DNA of 50,110 nucleotides from Acidobacteriota bacterium (GCA_016789605.1 JAEUQO010000285.1:1-50110); one strand, 5' to 3'; numbered from the stretch's first letter, positions 35,787 to 44,101 are shown. Notes: generated by a model not told the origin, from the letters alone. Translations and numbers: made by a program.

Positions 35787-37430
35787 GTGAAAGTCAAAGC
35801 CATTCGGTTGCAAAACTTCATGGGTTTTGTGGATACAGGTTGGATTGAGTTGCGCCCGATTACGCTTTTGTTCGGGCGCAACTCGTCGGGCAAGAGCGCG
35901 ATCATAAGAGCGATTTTGCTATTGCGGCAGAGCTTGCGCACAAACAATGGGCAGCCGTTGGAGTTTGACTCTCATAATGGCGCTAACTTGGGATCGTTCG
36001 AACGGATGATTCACGGCAGGAAAATAATAGAGGAAGATGGGCGGTTACGGAAAATGACCTTTGGCTTCCGTTGTGATATCGGCGAAGACTTGCTAAAAGA
36101 TCTAAGGTCGCCAGATTTGACTGAGCCATTTTCGACCTGTGCTGACCTTTTTCTGAGTTTTCAGTGGAACACTGATAAGGTCGAGCTTGCAGAGGTTTTG
36201 TTACAAACACCATTCACAGTGCGTGCCGATCATCCAGAGAAACGAACGATACTCGCGGCAGATTACCTGGGCAATGTAAGTGGCCAACCTGATTGGTTTT
36301 TATCAAGCAATTTCTACGATTTGCATTTCCCTTATCAGGAATTTCCTTGGCCGGAAGAACCCACTTGGGTGCCGAGTCTTAAAATTATACGCCTTGCTGA
36401 CTTTGCCGCATCTTCTTCCAGACATGAGTTGCTGAAAAAAGTTGATAGGTTATTTGTGAGCAAGAATGAAGACAGTTTTTTACCAGTTCTTGCCCCTGAG
36501 AATCGGGATGAGTTGCGCGTTAGCCAAAGTGGAAAAGACCATTTCTGGATTACCGAAGACCGGGCCAGTCATGACGTGACAAAGGTTCTAAACGTTTACA
36601 TTGCTTGTAGTGAGAGTATTCGTGAGTGGTTGGGGGAAGGAGTTATCCGACATCTTGGACCGATCCGGTTTGCTCCACGAAGATCGTATCTGTTTAGAGA
36701 CTTGTCTCGCCACGAATGGGATGACACCGGCCAGGCTGCGATACACGATTTTGCTCGGATGAAACTTGCTCAGTCCGATCAAGGTTCTGCAGACAGGGAT
36801 AGAGTTAATGACTGGTTTGAACATTTGGAGTTAGGAAAAGAACTACACGTAGAGCCAATCAGGCCATTTAGTGCTCCTGATGAACCGGCAGAAGGATTCC
36901 GAATCGAAATCCACGAGGGCGGGCCACACCCTGATTTCAATTTACGTGATGTCGGTTATGGCGCTTCCCAAGTTCTGCCGGTTGTGTTGCAAGCTTTGTT
37001 TGCCCCACCAAGCGCATTCGTTATTGTCGAGCAGCCAGAACTGCATTTACATCCCGAGGCACAAGCCAAGCTTGCCGACTTATTCATTGAGTCGGTGAAC
37101 GACACTCGAAACGATGATGGACGGGCATCACGATTTTACCTACTCGAAACTCATAGTGAAACTCTGTTTCTGCGGCTGAGAGTCGAACTGGCAAGGACTA
37201 CGGCATGCACTGTAGTAAAACGATTCGCACTCATACCGGAAGATATTATTTGTCACTTTATAGAGCGCCCTGACCGCGCAAAAGTGATAAGCAAACTAGA
37301 GCCGATGCTTTTCAATAAAAAAGGGGAATATGAGAACGAGCCAGATGGCTTCGTAGAGTTTTTTGGTCAGGACTTCAAGGAAATACTCGATCTGGAAAAT
37401 GCTCGCTCTGGAGGAATAGGTGGATTATGA
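35787..37430 (+). CDS. AAA ATPase with DUF3696 C-terminus
   Basis: 547 residues, GTG start behind GGGGGAG. It begins KAIRLQNFMGF, has Walker A GRNSSGKS (30-37), a YGASQVLPVVLQAL stretch before the ABC-like signature, Walker B region FVIVEQPELHLHPEAQAKLADLF (about residues 409-430) and LLETHSETLFLRLR. The end (PEDIICHFIERPD ... DGFVEFFGQDFKEIL) matches DUF3696. It belongs to the SMC-like/OLD-like ATPases that pair with effector nucleases in defence. It follows the cas operon by only 15 bp and overlaps the next gene by ATGA. Probably the sensor or energy part of a two-gene module carried by the CRISPR operon. Confidence 0.88.
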   Translation: MKVKAIRLQNFMGFVDTGWIELRPITLLFGRNSSGKSAIIRAILLLRQSLRTNNGQPLEFDSHNGANLGSFERMIHGRKIIEEDGRLRKMTFGFRCDIGEDLLKDLRSPDLTEPFSTCADLFLSFQWNTDKVELAEVLLQTPFTVRADHPEKRTILAADYLGNVSGQPDWFLSSNFYDLHFPYQEFPWPEEPTWVPSLKIIRLADFAASSSRHELLKKVDRLFVSKNEDSFLPVLAPENRDELRVSQSGKDHFWITEDRASHDVTKVLNVYIACSESIREWLGEGVIRHLGPIRFAPRRSYLFRDLSRHEWDDTGQAAIHDFARMKLAQSDQGSADRDRVNDWFEHLELGKELHVEPIRPFSAPDEPAEGFRIEIHEGGPHPDFNLRDVGYGASQVLPVVLQALFAPPSAFVIVEQPELHLHPEAQAKLADLFIESVNDTRNDDGRASRFYLLETHSETLFLRLRVELARTTACTVVKRFALIPEDIICHFIERPDRAKVISKLEPMLFNKKGEYENEPDGFVEFFGQDFKEILDLENARSGGIGGL

Positions 37431-38407
37431 ATATAGCCTTTGACACAAATGTGTTTCTCACCAAAGGTAACCATCACGATGATCTCAAAAAGCTGCTGTT
37501 TGGACGACCGCCAATTTGCAGGATAGCTTTGGATGCAGGTGGTGAATTGCAAAAAGAATACAGGACGGCTGTCGGACGATTTCCTGGTTCTGCTATCTTG
37601 AAAAACTTCTTCCAGCTTATCTCTGAGCGGAAGGGACCGCATGTCGCCTTATTGAAAAGCGACATGGCGCAGGAGGAGTTAGACGAACTAACCGATTACG
37701 GGTGTGGCAAACAAATCGAACCTGCTCTGTTTGGGATAGCCAAAAACAATCCTGACGTCTTGCTCTACCTGATGGAAGGAAAAATGGATCGCGGCTACTC
37801 AATTGACAGAGGATGGGACTTGGTTAGTCAGAAGTATTTGGGGGATCAGTCTACACTTTGGCAGCAACTGCGGCGAGCAATGGCTTATCCAGGACATCCT
37901 TACCCTCGAACCAGGGAGGAACTTGAAAGGCTGCTCAATGAATATCAGCGAGCAGGGCATCGCACAGAACATGACTTGCTTGAATTCAAAGATGGACCGT
38001 TTGATTTCGCCAGATTTGCGAATGACATTTATGACAGGAGCCTTCGAGTACGGATCGCCGAAGCCGTCTGTGGAATGCTCAATACTAGAGATGGCTGGGT
38101 TTTTGTGGGCATTGATCACCAAAGTTGTGAGATTGTTGGGTTTCCGCCTGTTTATGTTCAGGCTGGCGACGATTTGCAAAATAAAGAAGTCGATGCAGAT
38201 CGGGTTCAGCAATATATCAGCCAAGACATTTGTACGTTCGTTCCAAAACCATCAAGCATAGATAAACAGTGTGTGTTGATGTGGCCGATAGATGTTTCTG
38301 AAGGGCGTATTGTACTTGCTATTCTTGTTACGAAACCGGAAGGAGACGTTACGTTTACTTACAATGGTATTGCTTACGGACGACTTGGCACTACATGCCC
38401 CAGATAA
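37427..38407 (+). CDS. PIN-like plus AlbA_2 (Schlafen-type) protein paired with the ATPase
   Basis: 326 residues; its ATG overlaps the ATPase stop, so the two proteins are made together. The N-terminus reads MNIAFDTNVFL, the first-strand Asp motif of PIN-domain ribonucleases; E44 and D110 (NNPDVLLYL) are the best candidates for the other acidic residues. From about residue 178 an AlbA_2 (Schlafen-like DNA/RNA binding) domain follows: TEHDLLEFKDG, AVCGMLNTRDGWVFVGID and EIVGFPP. The C-terminal ~80 residues contain a beta-rich stretch ending RLGTTCPR. A likely nuclease with nucleic-acid-binding domain, energised or gated by the neighbouring ATPase. I do not recognise this exact combination as a named system. 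Confidence 0.75.
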   Translation: MNIAFDTNVFLTKGNHHDDLKKLLFGRPPICRIALDAGGELQKEYRTAVGRFPGSAILKNFFQLISERKGPHVALLKSDMAQEELDELTDYGCGKQIEPALFGIAKNNPDVLLYLMEGKMDRGYSIDRGWDLVSQKYLGDQSTLWQQLRRAMAYPGHPYPRTREELERLLNEYQRAGHRTEHDLLEFKDGPFDFARFANDIYDRSLRVRIAEAVCGMLNTRDGWVFVGIDHQSCEIVGFPPVYVQAGDDLQNKEVDADRVQQYISQDICTFVPKPSSIDKQCVLMWPIDVSEGRIVLAILVTKPEGDVTFTYNGIAYGRLGTTCPR

Positions 38408-38459
38408 GCATGCTTCAGAGCAAGATGGCTTTGTGTGATAGTAAATCCCGATAAGACCT

Positions 38460-38764
38460 ATGCCGGTCATCAACTTCACCCATCCATGTCAAACGCCCCA
38501 CAACAGGCTATCGAGCAAATCTCCTGCGCGCAAATCGAACGTGTGATTGATGTCAAAACCCACCTCGATCCCGCTTTCCCATTCGCTGAGCAGGCGCGCG
38601 CGTTGTCCTGTCGCCGCGCTGGTTCTGGCGGAGCTGCATGGGCGGATGGGTTATTTTCCCTGATCATCAGGTTGCGTCCGGCTGGCGGGGCGACTCAGCA
38701 GTACGAAGTCGCTGAGATCATCAATCTTCAGGCAGTGAGCGATGAGGCGCGACGGATGCGGTAA
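38460..38764 (+). pseudogene. degenerate csx15-like gene
   Basis: The ATG at 38460 starts MPVINFTHP, the expected beginning of a Csx15-type small CARF protein, but a frame change follows within a few bases. The next frame gives IEQISCAQIERVIDVKTHLD and FAEQARAL; then a third frame gives AALVLAELHGRMGYFP, and another shift restores IIRLRPAGG and YEVAEIINLQAVSDEARRMR to a stop at 38762-38764. The middle of the protein (normally some 25 residues more) appears deleted. Csx15 proteins are CRISPR ring-nuclease-like proteins of type III systems. Two or three frame changes plus a deletion indicate decay rather than programmed shifting; sequencing error cannot be excluded for single shifts. Confidence 0.65.
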
Positions 38765-38785
38765 TCGAATCGCTCATAAGGTGAA

Positions 38786-39067
38786 ATGAGGGAAATCTTC
38801 TGTACTTGGTTTGGCCGGATTGACAATGTATTTGGCACTGCCGGAGCGCTCTTTGCGGCGAGTGCATTCTTCTTTTTGTTGCGACAGAATCGGCGGCTGC
38901 GCAAGTTGGCGAAGATGTTCCGCAATCGGAATCCGATCAAGCTCTATCACAAGCCCATATACTTATGCGAGGTATCTGATGAATCGAATCTTTTTGTCCT
39001 ACGCCCACAAAGACGCCAGCGAAGTGGCGGAATGGTTGTATCGCCGCCTCACTGGCTGCGGCTATGA
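38786..39067 (+). CDS. small membrane-segment ORF or gene remnant before the TIR gene
   Basis: ATG at 38786 follows AAGGTGAA at good spacing. The 93-residue product has one clear hydrophobic helix (FGTAGALFAASAFFFLL, about residues 16-32) followed by a basic patch (RQNRRLRKLAKMFRNRN). From about residue 65 it runs out of frame over the start of the TIR gene, and that tail looks random. It may be the surviving N-terminal anchor of a membrane effector, perhaps once fused to what follows. Equally it may not be translated. Confidence 0.35.
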   Translation: MREIFCTWFGRIDNVFGTAGALFAASAFFFLLRQNRRLRKLAKMFRNRNPIKLYHKPIYLCEVSDESNLFVLRPQRRQRSGGMVVSPPHWLRL

Positions 39068-39734
39068 AGTCTGGAAGGACAATCACAGTCTGCCGCTGGG
39101 TTCGAGTTTCCCGAAGGAGATTTCCAATGCGGTCGGCCAGCAGGATTATTTCATCGTCCTGCTGAGCGCTGCCGCCATAGCATCGTCCTGGGTGCAGGAT
39201 GAGATAGACATGGCGAAAGTCGCGCGGCGGCGACTGATCCCGGTCATTCTGGCAGATGTCGAAATTCCTTTGTACCTGCAAACGATCCACTCGTTGGAAA
39301 TGAGGGCAGGCGTTGACGATTGGCGCGCATTGCATCAATTGGTCAATCAGCTTGGTGACGGGCAGACCATCCCGCGCGTGTACAATATGTCTGGGCATAA
39401 AGACATTGAAGTCAATGGCGTTCTTGTGCTCGGTCAAAGCGAATTCGGGCACGTTGATCTCACTGATCAGCAAGCCATCATGACGACCGCCCAAACAATG
39501 GCCGAGGCAGCCTTGCCATTTCTCAAAGAAGCAGATGCAGGCATCGTCCCACATGGACACGCCGCATTAGCCTGCGGCATCCTGGCGCATTTGCTGGGGA
39601 CAACCAACCAGATGCCACCATTGTTTTATACCTACCGGCTTGAAAATGGAAAATTTGGCATCAGCAGTGACCATGTCGTGGCGCTACAAAATCTGAGAGA
39701 CATCGGGTTCGCCTATCGCAAGAATTACCTGTGA
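38979..39734 (+). CDS. TIR-domain protein with C-terminal Csx15/CARF-like domain
   Basis: 251 residues from the ATG at 38979 (GAGG seven bases upstream). Residues 1-125 form a TIR domain: NRIFLSYAHKD, YEVWKDNHSLPLG, FIVLLSAAAIASSWVQDE with the SxW...E pattern; E75 is the candidate NADase catalytic residue. The C-terminal ~110 residues (NGVLVLGQSEFG, DLTDQQAIM, ALACGILAHLLG, PPLFYTYRLENGKFG, VVALQNLRDIGF) run parallel, motif by motif, with the csx15-like remnant just upstream. Csx15 is a CARF-type protein, so this tail may bind cyclic oligoadenylate and trigger NAD+ destruction, as in known CARF-TIR and TIR-SAVED effectors. The TIR call is firm; the CARF-like call is inference. Confidence 0.8.
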   Translation: MNRIFLSYAHKDASEVAEWLYRRLTGCGYEVWKDNHSLPLGSSFPKEISNAVGQQDYFIVLLSAAAIASSWVQDEIDMAKVARRRLIPVILADVEIPLYLQTIHSLEMRAGVDDWRALHQLVNQLGDGQTIPRVYNMSGHKDIEVNGVLVLGQSEFGHVDLTDQQAIMTTAQTMAEAALPFLKEADAGIVPHGHAALACGILAHLLGTTNQMPPLFYTYRLENGKFGISSDHVVALQNLRDIGFAYRKNYL

Positions 39735-40031
39735 AATTCCCCCCTTGGACTTTTTGTTCTTGAGGTTAACTTTCCCGGTTGGATTTGGATACTATTACTT
39801 TGACCCCTCACCATCCATTTCCAACTAAAAACTTCACACAATCTCGCCATCAACCAAGATTTCTGTGACCAATCATGCTATATTTCGCCCGCGTCGAAGT
39901 TGTGGGATGAGGCCATCATCCCGAAATGCGGCGGAATCGCAATCAGTCATTCGGCCATTCTGCTCCGATGCCAGCGCCGATCCCGCCGGTCAATCCCAAC
40001 TGCGGGCCGCGCGCTCGCCAGGAGAATTTCC
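39735..40031. other. 297-bp intergenic region
   Basis: AT-richer than its surroundings, with no open frame of note. A TATATT at about 39880 could be a -10 element for the downstream gene, but no clear -35 partner was seen. Probable break between the CRISPR effector genes and the next transcription unit. Confidence 0.4.
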
Positions 40032-40505
40032 ATGATTGAAAATCGCATCAGCGCGTCGTTAACCCAAGCCGACGTAGACGCCATTCTCGCCGCCATCAAT
40101 ACCATCAAACAAAGGCTCCCCTTTTTAATCCATCTTTCGCCCGAAGAACGACGCAGTTTGCCGCGCCCCGGCGACAAAAGCCGCGCGTTTATCCACAAAG
40201 CCCTGGAAGTCGCCCATCAAAACCCTGACATTTTGCCGCGCATGTTCAACGTCGAAGAAATGCGCAAAGACGTCGAATTGAGCGAAGCCTTGCAACCCAT
40301 CGGACTCGCCTTAACCCAATTGTGGGAACAATTTGAAAACACTTCGATCGTCATCAACAGCGAAGCCTATGCCGCCGCCCTGGCCGTGTATTCCCTGGCC
40401 AAAGCCACCGGCAAATCGGCGTCGCTCAATGACACGCTCGACGAATTGAGCAAACGGTTTGCCCGCAAAGTTCCCGCCAAAGCGGGCAAAGAACCAGCCA
40501 AATAA
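40032..40505 (+). CDS. conserved helical hypothetical protein
   Basis: 157 residues from the ATG at 40032, with AGGAG eight bases upstream; an upstream TTG frame extension is unlikely. The chain appears all-helical, with LTQADVDAILAAINTIKQRLPFLIHLSPEERRSLP, GDKSRAFIHKALEVAHQNP and FNVEEMRKDVEL. No signal peptide, membrane segment or catalytic pattern is visible. I recognise the general pattern as a widespread family of unknown function but cannot name it. It ends with a Lys/Ala-rich tail and is followed at once by a 21-bp tandem array. No link to the CRISPR system can be shown beyond position. Confidence 0.75.
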   Translation: MIENRISASLTQADVDAILAAINTIKQRLPFLIHLSPEERRSLPRPGDKSRAFIHKALEVAHQNPDILPRMFNVEEMRKDVELSEALQPIGLALTQLWEQFENTSIVINSEAYAAALAVYSLAKATGKSASLNDTLDELSKRFARKVPAKAGKEPAK

Positions 40506-40589
40506 CCTTCCGGCGACGTTCGCCCCCCCTTGGCACTGGCGGAATCCCCGGCCCTTCCGGTCTTCGCCTGAACTAGTTCGCCTTTTCCT

Positions 40590-40757
40590 GGCAACATTCC
40601 GGTTGGCAACCCCAACAATCCCCTTGCCGACCGGAAATTTCCGGTTGGCGACAGCAACATTCTGCTTATCAACAGAAACGTTCCGCCTTGCGACGCCAAT
40701 CGCTTCCCTGCCCAGCGCAACATTCCGATTTGCCGTCCCATCATTCTGCTTGCCAAG
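40590..40757. repeat. eight tandem 21-bp degenerate repeats
   Basis: Eight consecutive 21-bp units fill 40590-40757 exactly; an example is GGCAACATTCCGGTTGGCAA at the first unit. The core CAACATTCCGnTTG is repeated with substitutions but no indels. More degenerate units may extend left to about 40548. The plus-strand frame through it would give heptapeptide repeats, but no gene start supports translation. Confidence 0.8.
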
Positions 40758-40763
40758 CCCCCT

Positions 40764-40888
40764 AGATCGTTTTTCAATTCGCTTTACGGATTGGCCACAG
40801 AGTCACGGAGGCTCAGAGAAAGACTTGGAAACCTCTGTGGCTCTGTGCCTCGGTGGCAACCCCCGTACACAAAAATGAAATCATATCT
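40764..40888 (+). repeat. 125-bp MITE-like element, family A copy 2
   Basis: Same length and ends as the copy at 8076-8200 (AGATCGTTTTTCAATTCG ... AAATCATATCT), same orientation, several substitutions inside. Flanked by TA on both sides of the termini. The following 195 bp up to 41083 hold no recognised feature. Confidence 0.85.
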
Positions 40889-41083
40889 AATGCGCCTTCT
40901 AACAAGAATTTTTAGCCTTCCCAGAGAATTTCCATGTTCGGGAGTTTACAGAATTTAGAGGCTGCTCTATTTTGTGTCTCGCTACGGTTGTTGCCATGCA
41001 AAAGTAGCAACAAGGGGCAAGGCCATTGCTCAAGCCATAAACCTTTTCCCGATTCTGAAAACCAATGCTGAGGGTTAGCCGCC

Positions 41084-42652
41084 ATGCTTCCTCCGACGTT
41101 TCTCACCATTCCGCAAATCGAACGTGAACAGCGCGCGGGCAGCAAGCTGATGCATTTGACTGCGCTGTTGGAATACCTGCTGCGTTTGTGCAATCCCAAT
41201 TTGCTAAACGACGCAGGCAGAGAGCCAAGTTTGGGCGAGCGCATCAATGCGTTCAAACATCTCTTTGACAAAATTGACCAAGTGTTTTGGGCCGTAAAGG
41301 TCAGAAACGCATTCGTTCACGGCCTGGAAGGTTCGACGTACAGTGACCGCGACGCGCGAAATGCGGTCAATTATCTGATCGAAGCCATTGGCGTTGTGTG
41401 TGCGCAATCAGCGATTCCGCGCCCGTTGGTCGCGGCCATTTACGATGATCCAGACGTCGAAGCGCAGGCGCAGAAGGAAGCAGATGCGCGCCGTCAGCAG
41501 GAGCAAAAAGCGCGCGCCGAACGCGAACGAAAAGCACAGGCGGAACAGGCGCAACAGGTGCGCGCGCAAGAAATCCGTTTGGAAGAGGTCAAACTGCTGC
41601 ACGCACGGCGCGAAAAAGAAGCGCAAGAGCGCAAGGCAAGATGGCAAACCGTGGTTTCCGGTTTGCGCAAATTATTGGTATTGGCGGTCTTGGGCGGTGC
41701 GCTTTGGTGGGCGTGGCCAACCCTGATGACGCTATATAAAGGCGACAGGGGCGGCGCTGCCGTGGTGCGAACAGCCGCAGAGTTAGCCCTGAAAAAAGTC
41801 CGGGGCAAACAACAACAGCGGGAATATGCAGAGTTTATCAATCAAGCCGACGCCGCCTGGCGCGATGCTGAAATCGAGTTCAAACGAGGCAATTTCAGAG
41901 CGGCGGAAGAGCGCTATCGGCAAGTGATCGGATTTTGGGATGCCTTGAATGCGCGAATGGCCGAAAGTTCTACGTTTGAAGAATTGCTGGCCGAAGTAAA
42001 CACATTGCGCCGCGCCGCGACCGACGCCCAAGCCCCGCAAAAAGCGGCGGAGCAGTGGCGGCAAGCGGAAGATTTTCGGCGCAATGCGGTCACGGCCAGA
42101 AAAAATGGCGACCTGGCCGGAGCAAAGAACCTGATTGTTCAGGCGCGTCAATTGTATGAAGCGGCCCAAGCCACGGCGTTGACACCCGCGCCAGAGCCAA
42201 GTCAACAGCCAACACCGGCACCGGATCAACCCCCACACGCCGATGAAAAGGCGACAGAACCAACGCCGCCAGCAACACCGGAACCGGCGCGGCCTGAACC
42301 GATTTTATCTGAACGGCCCCGTATTCGTCCAAGAGAGCCTGCCATTGCCACCGAGCAGCAGGATGATGATGACCCGTTCACCATCAGCGGGAAAGAATTC
42401 ATGCAATACGTCACCAAACGGGTGAATCCGATTTTGCCGCCCCAGGCAAAACAGGTGGGCGTTTCAGGTTCGGTTGTGGTGACGGTCTATTTGTCGAAAT
42501 CGGGTCATCTGACCAAGGCCGAAGTCGTCCAAGGTGACCCGCTCTTGCGCGAAGCCGCCCTCACGGCTTTGCGCCAATGGAGCTTTCGCCCATTTTTACT
42601 GGATCGAACGCCAACCGACATCAAAAGCGAAATCAGTATTCAGGTTCGGTAA
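41084..42652 (+). CDS. HEPN-like domain, membrane helix and TonB C-terminal domain fusion
   Basis: 522 residues. The N-terminal ~115 residues are helical and contain VRNAFVHG, with R74-N75 and H79 matching the R-N-x3-H signature of HEPN ribonuclease-type domains; the surrounding FDKIDQVFWAVK pattern supports this. A long charged coiled coil follows (about 120-190), then one membrane helix (about 196-213), a periplasmic helical region (about 225-360), a Pro/Glu-rich linker, and a TonB C-terminal domain (about 425-522: VNPILPPQAKQVGVSGSVVVTVYLSKSGHL, AALTALRQWSFRPF). TonB_C domains normally transmit force to outer-membrane receptors. Joining one to a cytoplasmic HEPN-like domain is unusual. The gene lies between a CRISPR effector cluster and a CARF gene. 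HEPN assignment rests mainly on one motif. Confidence 0.8.
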   Translation: MLPPTFLTIPQIEREQRAGSKLMHLTALLEYLLRLCNPNLLNDAGREPSLGERINAFKHLFDKIDQVFWAVKVRNAFVHGLEGSTYSDRDARNAVNYLIEAIGVVCAQSAIPRPLVAAIYDDPDVEAQAQKEADARRQQEQKARAERERKAQAEQAQQVRAQEIRLEEVKLLHARREKEAQERKARWQTVVSGLRKLLVLAVLGGALWWAWPTLMTLYKGDRGGAAVVRTAAELALKKVRGKQQQREYAEFINQADAAWRDAEIEFKRGNFRAAEERYRQVIGFWDALNARMAESSTFEELLAEVNTLRRAATDAQAPQKAAEQWRQAEDFRRNAVTARKNGDLAGAKNLIVQARQLYEAAQATALTPAPEPSQQPTPAPDQPPHADEKATEPTPPATPEPARPEPILSERPRIRPREPAIATEQQDDDDPFTISGKEFMQYVTKRVNPILPPQAKQVGVSGSVVVTVYLSKSGHLTKAEVVQGDPLLREAALTALRQWSFRPFLLDRTPTDIKSEISIQVR

Positions 42653-42703
42653 GAGGAAGCTTCGCACCTTTTATTTTAGCGAGCGGGACGCTCGCGCTCC
42701 TGG
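42653..42703 (-). repeat. palindromic dispersed repeat, family B copy 2
   Basis: Inverted copy of the element at 24983-25059: GAAGCTTCGCACC then TTTATTTTAGCGAGCGGGAC and GCTCGCGCTCC. Starts right after the TonB-fusion stop codon and could act as its transcription terminator. Confidence 0.7.
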
Positions 42704-42731
42704 TCCCCCGCCAAACGGTTGTCTACTGCTT

Positions 42732-43907
42732 ATGCCTAAAAAACCCACACCACAAAATGTCCAACGCCCTGCCGCCAAACAACATATTTTGGTGGCGGTC
42801 ACGGGCAACACGCCGCAAATCGTGACCGAAACGTTGTATGTGCTGGCCATCAAACGGCAACCGCCGGTGCCGATTTCGGCGGTGTACATTTTGACCACTG
42901 CCAAAGGCGCGGACATCGCCTGGCATCGATTGGGCGGTGACGAAGGGGCGCTGGCCGCCTTTCAGCGCGAATATGAAATCGGCTGGGAGATCGAATTCAC
43001 CCGGCAGAACCTGTTGATTTTCAAACGGCGCAATGCGGACGGAACACAAACGCCGCTCGAAGACATTCGCTCATCAGCCGATAACGAAACGCTGGCCTCG
43101 GAATTGTTGGGGTTTATCAAAGAATTGACTGCCGATCCAAACACGGTGCTGCACTGTTCGTTGGGTGGCGGACGGCGCACGATGTCAGCCTATATGATGT
43201 TGGCGCTGATGATGTACGGGCGCGAAGATGACGAACTAACGCACGTGGTCATCAACGAAGAGTTTGAGACCAATCCGGATTTCTTTTTCCCGCCCAAAGA
43301 AAATCAGCCATTGCCGATTCGCGTCGGCAACAAACTTTCGATCATCAATACCGATGAAGCCAAACTGGAAGTCGCGCAAATTCCCTTTGTGCGACTCCGC
43401 AATACTTTGGGAGACGATGTCGTCAAAGTAGAAAATGGTTTGCAGCAACTGATTACCATTGCCCAACAGCGCCTTGATCGAAGCACGCCCAATCGCCTGG
43501 TCATTGAAATGGCCGAAGGACAAGCGCGCTTTGGCACCAAGCCGATTTCCCTGCGCGGCGTCAAACTGGCGCTGATGGCCTATTACGCTGACAACAAAGT
43601 CAATTTTTGCGTCGAACGCGAACGCCCCGTCTGTGCCGAATGTCAGGCCTGTTTTGATAACCCTGCCGCCGCCGAACGCCGCTTTTACGATTTTTACCGC
43701 CAGTTTTACAGCGGCACGGCAGAACAACTGGAAGAAGCCAGCGAGGGCAAACTCGATGCCGACATACTGATGTCGTATCACAGCAAGATCAACAAAGCCC
43801 TGCAATCGCTTTCCATCAGGATTGATTCGCGCCGCCAATGGGGCGGAACACGATATGGTTTGAGCCTGGACAAAAACCTGATCGAAATCCGCTGGCCGCG
43901 CAAATAA
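42732..43907 (+). CDS. CARF protein of the NE0113/TIGR02584 (Csm6-type ring nuclease) family
   Basis: 391 residues. The ATG at 42732 is chosen because the frame upstream runs through the repeat at 42653-42703; no good ribosome site precedes it. The CARF domain (about 18-215) has HILVAVTGNTPQIVTETLY, VYILTTAKGADIA and the binding motif CSLGGGRRTMSAYMMLAL. The C-terminal half has PISLRGVKLALMAYYADN (winged-helix-like) and a Cys cluster VCAECQAC that may bind zinc. Members of this family bind cyclic oligoadenylate and some degrade it. Here it could act as an effector or as an off switch for the Cas10 signal. No HEPN R-x4-6-H motif is evident in it. Confidence 0.8.
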   Translation: MPKKPTPQNVQRPAAKQHILVAVTGNTPQIVTETLYVLAIKRQPPVPISAVYILTTAKGADIAWHRLGGDEGALAAFQREYEIGWEIEFTRQNLLIFKRRNADGTQTPLEDIRSSADNETLASELLGFIKELTADPNTVLHCSLGGGRRTMSAYMMLALMMYGREDDELTHVVINEEFETNPDFFFPPKENQPLPIRVGNKLSIINTDEAKLEVAQIPFVRLRNTLGDDVVKVENGLQQLITIAQQRLDRSTPNRLVIEMAEGQARFGTKPISLRGVKLALMAYYADNKVNFCVERERPVCAECQACFDNPAAAERRFYDFYRQFYSGTAEQLEEASEGKLDADILMSYHSKINKALQSLSIRIDSRRQWGGTRYGLSLDKNLIEIRWPRK

Positions 43908-44101
43908 CCTCACCGGCGAAAATTCCGTTTCCGCAACAACCTTTCTCTCATCTTTCCGGCAACCTTTCCGCCACCATTCTCTGACTGCGCTCGGCCACGC
44001 GCATCGCTATTGTGCGCGCGTGATTGAGGGGGCTGAGAGTTCTCACTGCCTCACCGATCCATCGCAATCCACGACCGATCACCAACAAAGGAGGCAACTC
44101 A

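Noticed and set aside
38979..39734. TIR-SAVED protein
   Set aside because: The C-terminal part is only ~110 residues and resembles the upstream csx15 remnant more than a SAVED domain, which is larger.
40459..40878. Heptad-repeat protein encoded by the 21-bp array
   Set aside because: The frame overlaps the previous gene, has no ribosome site and runs into a family A element.
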